Assembly: GCF_049532895.1 (NCBI RefSeq)
Contig: NZ_CP064031.1
Coordinates: 4,340,001 to 4,404,000, forward strand
DNA: 64,000 nt
DNA from: Dyella_B acidisoli
Lineage (GTDB): Bacteria > Pseudomonadota > Gammaproteobacteria > Xanthomonadales > Rhodanobacteraceae
Direction of reading: 5' to 3'
Part shown: positions 58,956-64,000 of the stretch, in pieces
Layout: each line of letters starts with the position of its first letter
Position numbering within the stretch: position 1 is the stretch's first letter
Notes under the pieces: model-generated
The model's input: the letters and a program-made list of their open reading frames with translations, nothing else
Told to the model about the DNA's origin: nothing
The model's database searches: none
Program-made: the position numbers and the translations under genes

Positions 58956-60946
58956 CAGGCTCCGGCACGCGCTGTTTCAACGCGCCCTACTTCATCGGCA
59001 GGGATGTAGTAATCGCGGTCGTAGTTGAACGTGTGGTGGATGGCCACCGCCAGCAGCGCCACGAACGATATCGCCGCGATCAGCCACATATACCAAACCA
59101 TGGCGAAGCCGAAGATAAGGCTCAGCACGGCCAGATAAACACCGGTACCGGTGTTCTTCGGCATGTGGATGGGCAGGAAACCTTCGACCGGCCGGCGCCA
59201 CTTGTATTGCTTCATCTGCCACCAGGTATCTATGTCATGCACCTGTGGTGTGAAAGCGAAGTTGTACGGCGGTGGCGGCGAAGAGGTGGACCATTCCAGC
59301 GTGCGTCCGTGCCAAGGGTCGCCAGTGGTGTCGCGCAGCTTGTCGCGATGAAGAATGCTCACCGCGAACTGCACGATCATTGCCGCAATGCCGATCAAGA
59401 TCAGGATCGCACCGAACGCCGCGATCTCGAACCATATCTGCAACGACGGATCGTCGAAATGGCGCAGTCGCCGCGTCACACCCATCAGGCCCAACCAATA
59501 CAGCGGCATGAAGGCGAAATAGAAGCCGACCACCCAGAACCAGAACGAGACCTTGCCCCAGAACGGATCAAGCCTGAAGCCGAACGCTTTCGGGAACCAG
59601 TAATTGACGCCGGCGAACATGCCGAACAGCACGCCGCCGATGATCACGTTGTGGAAGTGCGCAATCAGGAACAGGCTGTTGTGCAATTCGAAATCCGCTG
59701 GCGGTACCGCCAACAACACACCGGTCATGCCGCCGATCACGAAGGTCACGATAAACGCCACCACCCATAGCATCGGCACGTCGTAGACGATGCGGCCACG
59801 GTACATGGTGAACATCCAGTTGAAGATCTTCGCGCCCGTCGGGATCGAGATGATCATGGTGGTGATGCCGAAGAACGAGTTGACGCTCGCACCCGAGCCC
59901 ATGGTGAAGAAGTGGTGCAACCACACCAGGTAGGAAAGCACCGCAATCACGACCGTGGCGTACACCATCGATGCATAGCCGAACAAGCGCTTGCGGGAGA
60001 ACGTGGAGGTGACCTCGGAGTACACGCCGAACGCCGGCAGCACCAGGATGTACACCTCCGGGTGTCCCCACACCCAGATCAGATTGACGTACATCATGTA
60101 GTTGCCACCAAGATCATTGGTGAAGAAGTGCGTGCCTGCATAACGATCCAGCGCCAGCAAGGCCAGCGTGGCGGTCAACACGGGAAACGCAGCCACGATC
60201 AGCACGTTGGCCAGCAACGCCGTCCAGGTGAAGATCGGCATCTTCATCATGGTCATGCCGGGCGCACGCATCTTCACGATGGTGGCGATCATGTTGATGC
60301 CCGATAAGGTTGTGCCGACACCTGCTATCTGTAACCCCCAGATCCAGTAGTCCACGCCGCTGTCCGGACTGGCAGGCAGCTCCGACAGCGGTGGATAGGC
60401 CAGCCAACCTGTGCGCGCAAAGACGCCGATGAACAATGACGCCATGACCAGCACGGCGCCGGATACGGTCATCCAGAAACTGAAATTGTTGAGGAAGGGA
60501 AAAGCAACGTCACGCGAACCGATCTGCAACGGCATGACAAAATTGATCAGGCCGGTGATGAACGGCATGGCGACGAAGAAGATCATGATCGTGCCGTGCG
60601 CGGTGAAGATCTGGTCGTAGTGATGGGCGGGCAGATAGCCCTCATGCGCACCGAAAGCAATGGCTTGCTGTCCGCGCATCATCAGTGCATCGGCGAAGCC
60701 GCGCAGCAGCATGATCAACGCCAGCACGATATACATGATGCCGATCTTCTTATGGTCCACGCTGGTGAACCACTCGCTCCACAGATAACCCCATTTGCGG
60801 TAGTAGGTGATCGCCCCCAGCACCGCGATGGCGCCTATCGCCACGCCGAGGAAGGTGAAGATCAGAATCGGCTCGTGATAAGGAATGTCATCCAGGGTGA
60901 GCCGTCCGAAAATCAGCTTGCCGAGGTCGGGAGAATGAAAAGTCAT
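58955..60946 (-). CDS. cyoB: Cytochrome bo quinol oxidase subunit I
   Basis: The protein has 663 residues and about 15 membrane helices, as in E. coli CyoB. Heme and copper ligand segments are FTAHGTIMIFFVAMPF (low-spin heme His), WGHPEVYILVLPAFGVYSE with the cross-linked His-Tyr pair, the LHHFFTMG CuB histidines and AHFHNVIIGGVLFG (high-spin and low-spin heme ligands). It reduces oxygen to water with ubiquinol electrons and pumps protons. Confidence 0.97.
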   Translation of the reverse strand: MTFHSPDLGKLIFGRLTLDDIPYHEPILIFTFLGVAIGAIAVLGAITYYRKWGYLWSEWFTSVDHKKIGIMYIVLALIMLLRGFADALMMRGQQAIAFGAHEGYLPAHHYDQIFTAHGTIMIFFVAMPFITGLINFVMPLQIGSRDVAFPFLNNFSFWMTVSGAVLVMASLFIGVFARTGWLAYPPLSELPASPDSGVDYWIWGLQIAGVGTTLSGINMIATIVKMRAPGMTMMKMPIFTWTALLANVLIVAAFPVLTATLALLALDRYAGTHFFTNDLGGNYMMYVNLIWVWGHPEVYILVLPAFGVYSEVTSTFSRKRLFGYASMVYATVVIAVLSYLVWLHHFFTMGSGASVNSFFGITTMIISIPTGAKIFNWMFTMYRGRIVYDVPMLWVVAFIVTFVIGGMTGVLLAVPPADFELHNSLFLIAHFHNVIIGGVLFGMFAGVNYWFPKAFGFRLDPFWGKVSFWFWVVGFYFAFMPLYWLGLMGVTRRLRHFDDPSLQIWFEIAAFGAILILIGIAAMIVQFAVSILHRDKLRDTTGDPWHGRTLEWSTSSPPPPYNFAFTPQVHDIDTWWQMKQYKWRRPVEGFLPIHMPKNTGTGVYLAVLSLIFGFAMVWYMWLIAAISFVALLAVAIHHTFNYDRDYYIPADEVGRVETARAGA

Positions 60947-60966
60947 TGCGGCACCCGTGCTTCAGT

Positions 60967-61935
60967 TCACTGTGGATGAGCCATCGGCATGGCCGCATGG
61001 CTTTCGGATGAAACGGACGCCTCACCGCCCCCGCCGGAGTCCGGCACGCGCAACATGTTCATGCATGAAGGACCGGGCTGAACGCAGCGATTGAGGATGG
61101 ATCGGTAAAGCCCTGGCGCTACGCTGCCGTAGAACTGCACTGGGTTGCGTTCACTCGGCGCTTCCAGCACTGCATACGCGGCTTGATCCAGCGTATCGCC
61201 ATGGCTTTTCGCTTGCGCCACCCACTTGGCAAAGTCACCTTCGCTCATGCCGTGGAAGGTGAAGTTCATGTACGAGAAACCAGCGCCGCTGTAGTTGGCG
61301 GACATGCCCCAGTAGTCGCCAGGGTGGTTGATCACCGCCTGCAACGTGGTCTCCATGCCCGGCATCGCATAGATCTGGCCAGCCAGCGCGGGAATGAAGA
61401 ACGAGTTCATCACGCTGGAGGCTGTGAGGTTGAAGTGGATGGGTCGATCCACCGGTGCCGCCAACTCGTTCACCACTGCAAGATTCTGCTCGGGATAGAT
61501 GAAAAGCCATTTCCAGTCGAGCGCCACTACGTCGACTTCGAGCGGTTTGGTATCGACGGTCACGACACGGCCCGGACCGAGGCGATCGAGCGGACGGTAC
61601 GGATCGAGCTTATGCGTGCTCACCCAGGTGATCGCGCCCAGCGCAATGATGATCAGCAAGGGCGCTGACCAGATCATCAGCTCCACGATGGTGGAATGAT
61701 CCCACTCCGGATCGTAGTGCGCTTTTTGGTTGGATGCCCGGTAACGCCAAGCGAATACCAGCGTGGCGACGATCACCGGCACCACGATCAGCATCATCAG
61801 GATGAACGACGTGATGATGAGATCACGCTGCTGGCGCGCGACATCGCCGGACGGTGACATCAGCACCGTGTGGCAGCCCGTAAGCGCCGTAGCGAGGGCT
61901 AGCAGTAGCAGTCCGCGGAGAGTCTTCATGGACAT
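60967..61935 (-). CDS. cyoA: Cytochrome bo quinol oxidase subunit II (lipoprotein)
   Basis: The protein has 322 residues if the ATG at 61935 is used; another lies two codons on. The open frame extends 86 codons upstream through the promoter region and is rejected. Signal ends LATALTGCHTV (lipobox). Two membrane helices follow, then a cupredoxin domain (VDVVALDWKWLFIYPEQNLA, NSFFIPALAGQIYAMPGM, SGAGFSYMNFTFHGMS) that lacks the CuA Cys pair, so this is a quinol rather than a cytochrome c oxidase. First gene of cyoABCD. Confidence 0.94.
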   Translation of the reverse strand: MSMKTLRGLLLLALATALTGCHTVLMSPSGDVARQQRDLIITSFILMMLIVVPVIVATLVFAWRYRASNQKAHYDPEWDHSTIVELMIWSAPLLIIIALGAITWVSTHKLDPYRPLDRLGPGRVVTVDTKPLEVDVVALDWKWLFIYPEQNLAVVNELAAPVDRPIHFNLTASSVMNSFFIPALAGQIYAMPGMETTLQAVINHPGDYWGMSANYSGAGFSYMNFTFHGMSEGDFAKWVAQAKSHGDTLDQAAYAVLEAPSERNPVQFYGSVAPGLYRSILNRCVQPGPSCMNMLRVPDSGGGGEASVSSESHAAMPMAHPQ

Positions 61936-62299
61936 GACCGACGCAACCGAATGAAAAGGGGGTACTGCTGTGCCGACAAGGTACGCCGATCGGCGGCCCT
62001 TACGCAAATGGTCTGTCGACTGCCAGGGATGGATCGTTGGATTTCGCATATCTGCCATGCGTCTGTAACGTACGAACATCGCAACGATGCCGGCAAACGT
62101 CACTCGTGAGCGTATTGAATCGCAAGGTGATGGCTGGGTGAGTCCCCCATTCGGGTGAAAGGGGCGCGCGCGTTTGCTCCAGCGGCATAACATACGTGGC
62201 GCAACACACGGCCTGCAAAAAAATAGACCTAAACATCCCTAGCCTTGGCGGCATAACGGTGCCATGCTGTATCTGCCGCACCCTATCCGAGTAACGACG
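61936..62299. other. Divergent regulatory region between cyoA and the MFS gene
   Basis: The 364 bases contain the promoters of the cyo operon (minus) and of the MFS gene (plus). The right part is A-rich (an A7 run near 62217-62223). No palindrome strong enough to name a regulator, and no extra gene. Confidence 0.5.
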
Positions 62300-63631
62300 A
62301 TGTCAACTACGTTTGAGGATCAGCGCGAACCAGCGGGCCTATCCCCGGAAGACCTCGTGCGCATTCACGCCCACGCCCGATTGGCGCCAGGCGAAATCGC
62401 CGTCGGCGTCATCGTTGGGCGAACTGCGGAATATTTCGACTTCTTTGTGTTCGGCATCGCCTGCGTGCTGGTGTTTCCGTCGGTATTCTTTCCCTTCGAA
62501 AGCCGGCTGGACGGCATGCTGCTGTCGTTCGCGATCTTCTCGCTGGCCTTCATCGCGCGCCCGCTTGGCACCACGCTGTTCATGTCGTTCCAGCGACGTT
62601 GGAGCCGCGGCACCAAGCTCACTATCGCCATGTTCCTGCTCGGTAGCGCTACCGCCGGCATGGCTTTCCTTCCCAGCTACAACACGATCGGCGGATGGGC
62701 CATCGGCCTTCTGACTTTTTTCCGCATTCTGCAAGGCGTCGCAATGGGCGGCTCATGGGATGGCCTGCCGTCCCTGCTCGCACTCAACACTCCGCCTGAG
62801 CGACGCGGCTGGTATGCAATGCTCGGACAGCTCAGCGCACCGATCGGCTTTCTGATCGCCAGCAGCCTGTTCCTGTTCCTGCATAACGAACTCGCTACGG
62901 ACGACTTCATCGAATGGGGTTGGCGCTATCCCTTCTATGTCGCGTTCACCATCAACGTCGTGGCGCTGTTTGCCCGTCTGCGTCTGGTGGTCACAGAGGA
63001 ATACACCCGCGCCATGGAAGAACGCGAGCTGCAGCCCATCGGCATCATCGACATGCTGCGGCGACAGGGTTACAACATTTTCGTCGGCGCCTTTGCAGCA
63101 CTGGCGAGCTACGCGCTGTTTCACCTCGTGTCCATCTTCCCGCTGTCGTGGATCGTGCTCGGCACCACGCAAACCGTAAGCGCGGTACTGACGGTGCAGA
63201 TCGTCGGCGCACTTGTCGGCATCTGCGGCATGATCGCTTCCGGGGTTATCGCTGACCGGATCGGGCGACGCACGATGCTGGGCACAGCAGCCACACTCAT
63301 CGGCGTCTTCGCATTGTTCGCACCGTGGCTGCTGGGTGGCGGGCATGCAGCGCAAGACGCCTTCATCATCGTGGGTTTTGGATTGCTGGGTCTGTCGTAC
63401 GGACAAGCAGCCGGCAGTGTGACGTCCAACTTCGAAATTCACATGCGCTATACCGGTGCTGCGCTGACGTCCGACTTTGCGTGGCTGATTGGTGCTGCGT
63501 TTGCACCGCTGGTTGCGTTGGGATTATCAGCGCGATTCGGGTTGGTAGCAGTGAGCTTGTATTTGCTCTCGGGCGTGGCGTGCACATTGATTGCGTTGCG
63601 CGTGAACAAAGCACTAGCAGCGCGGGAGTGA
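62300..63631 (+). CDS. MFS transporter, metabolite:H+ symporter (MHS/ProP-like) family
   Basis: The protein has 443 residues from ATG 62300; a frame from 62264 is open but less likely. About 12 membrane segments. Family features are GVIVGRTAEYFDFFVFGIA at TM1, FAIFSLAFIARPLGTTLF at TM2, the RILQGVAMGGSWDGLPSLL segment, and the central loop before GYNIFVGAFAALASYALFHL. Relatives move dicarboxylates, betaine, proline or aromatic acids with protons. Substrate not predictable. ATG lacks a strong ribosome site. Confidence 0.8.
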   Translation: MSTTFEDQREPAGLSPEDLVRIHAHARLAPGEIAVGVIVGRTAEYFDFFVFGIACVLVFPSVFFPFESRLDGMLLSFAIFSLAFIARPLGTTLFMSFQRRWSRGTKLTIAMFLLGSATAGMAFLPSYNTIGGWAIGLLTFFRILQGVAMGGSWDGLPSLLALNTPPERRGWYAMLGQLSAPIGFLIASSLFLFLHNELATDDFIEWGWRYPFYVAFTINVVALFARLRLVVTEEYTRAMEERELQPIGIIDMLRRQGYNIFVGAFAALASYALFHLVSIFPLSWIVLGTTQTVSAVLTVQIVGALVGICGMIASGVIADRIGRRTMLGTAATLIGVFALFAPWLLGGGHAAQDAFIIVGFGLLGLSYGQAAGSVTSNFEIHMRYTGAALTSDFAWLIGAAFAPLVALGLSARFGLVAVSLYLLSGVACTLIALRVNKALAARE

Positions 63632-64000
63632 TGCTGTAACTCTTTCCAACCGAGGGTATACGTTACTTCGCAAGGGTGACGGCGCACGATTGCGAACCAA
63701 ACACTCTGCCAGTGCGCCGCGGCCCAAGCAGGCCTGGATGACAATCCCAGCGTTGGGAAATCGCTAGATAGCTGAGATTGTCACCTCAACCTACGAGCTA
63801 ATCTCCTCGGACCGCAGAGCTCTAAGAAAGATCATCATGCTTGGCCGCCTCGTAACAAGGTGAACCAAAGTGCCAATCGTAGTTACCGCGAACGTACGCA
63901 CGGGTCTCGCTAAGCAAACGCATTAACGTTGAATTGTCACCACGCTTCCTCACCTTCGCTTCCAGCGCCAAATGGCGCTCAATAGTCCAACCTCCTTATC
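63632..64000. other. Right-edge region without a clear gene
   Basis: No convincing gene ends or starts here. One short minus-strand frame is listed separately. A gene entering from beyond the right edge cannot be excluded. Confidence 0.4.
63822..63983 (-). CDS. Possible small protein of about 53 residues
   Basis: A minus-strand frame of 53 codons reads IERHLALEAKVRKRGDNS, then LMRLLSETRAYVRGNYDWH, and SPCYEAAKHDDLS before TAG. AAGGAGG lies seven bases upstream of an ATT codon, an unusual start used in infC; no ATG or GTG stands at the right distance. An internal ATG would leave 33 residues. Composition is protein-like, but no family is recognised. Confidence 0.25.
   Translation of the reverse strand: MERHLALEAKVRKRGDNSTLMRLLSETRAYVRGNYDWHFGSPCYEAAKHDDLS

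Noticed and set aside
58718..59770. 350-codon open frame opposite cyoC and cyoB
   Set aside because: Shadow of GC-rich membrane-protein codons; no motifs and no ribosome site.
1..64000. tRNA, rRNA, riboswitch and prophage genes looked for
   Set aside because: None could be recognised by eye. A covariance-model scan would be needed to exclude small RNAs.

Overview
The window looks like a chromosomal segment of a gammaproteobacterium of the Xanthomonadales, most likely Rhodanobacteraceae (Dyella, Rhodanobacter, Luteibacter or Frateuria). This is inferred from gene content and order, not from a database search. The pointers are an ABC-transporter O-antigen locus next to a metB-like gene (the Xanthomonas arrangement), a XanB-type bifunctional ManC, an effector carrying what looks like an XVIPCD tail (the recruitment signal of the Xanthomonadales bacteria-killing type IV secretion system), dense ATGA/GTGA gene overlaps, and REP-like inverted repeats built on CGTCATTCC / GGCGAAGGCCGG.

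Layout. 1-2.3 kb: start of rsmI (minus), then lpoA and a truncated yraN. 2.3-6.5 kb: an accessory patch with a broken DUF4189 gene, a lipoprotein, a lipase-XVIPCD effector and two secreted proteins of unknown function. The yraN/DUF4189 junction is a visible recombination scar. 6.6-11.9 kb: housekeeping genes (FAD-linked oxidase, uracil-DNA-glycosylase-like protein, LysE exporter, nucleoside-type MFS permease, dusB). 12.1-14.6 kb: small accessory genes (lytic transglycosylase, hypothetical protein, lipoprotein) and an IS3 remnant.

14.7-41.8 kb: a large, partly lower-GC surface polysaccharide island. A sulfotransferase fused to a Wzt-C-like domain comes first. A minus-strand operon follows (wzm1-wzt1-FkbM methyltransferase with coiled coil-triple glycosyltransferase-gmd-rmd-manB), then metB. 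A plus-strand operon comes next (two paralogous glycosyltransferases, acyltransferase 3, methyltransferase, wzm2, wzt2), then an orphan coiled-coil protein, then rmlBACD-manC. The sugar-nucleotide genes predict GDP-D-rhamnose (manC, manB, gmd, rmd) and dTDP-L-rhamnose (rmlABCD), so the exported glycan is probably a rhamnan. The island has two ABC exporters, each with its own putative glycan-binding Wzt C-terminal domain and each next to a methyltransferase, plus a third Wzt-C-like domain on the sulfotransferase. This suggests two export lanes read out by different chain caps. It is the most unusual system in the window.

41.9-56.9 kb: a secreted phosphoesterase, a FadL-type porin, a FecI/FecR/TonB-receptor surface-signalling set preceded by a DUF535 (VirK/YbjX) gene, and an RND efflux operon divergent from its probable TetR repressor, with a palindromic operator between them. 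57-63.6 kb: SURF1, cyoABCD (cytochrome bo quinol oxidase) and an MHS-type MFS transporter. The last 370 bases hold no clear gene. No rRNA, tRNA or CRISPR array was seen.
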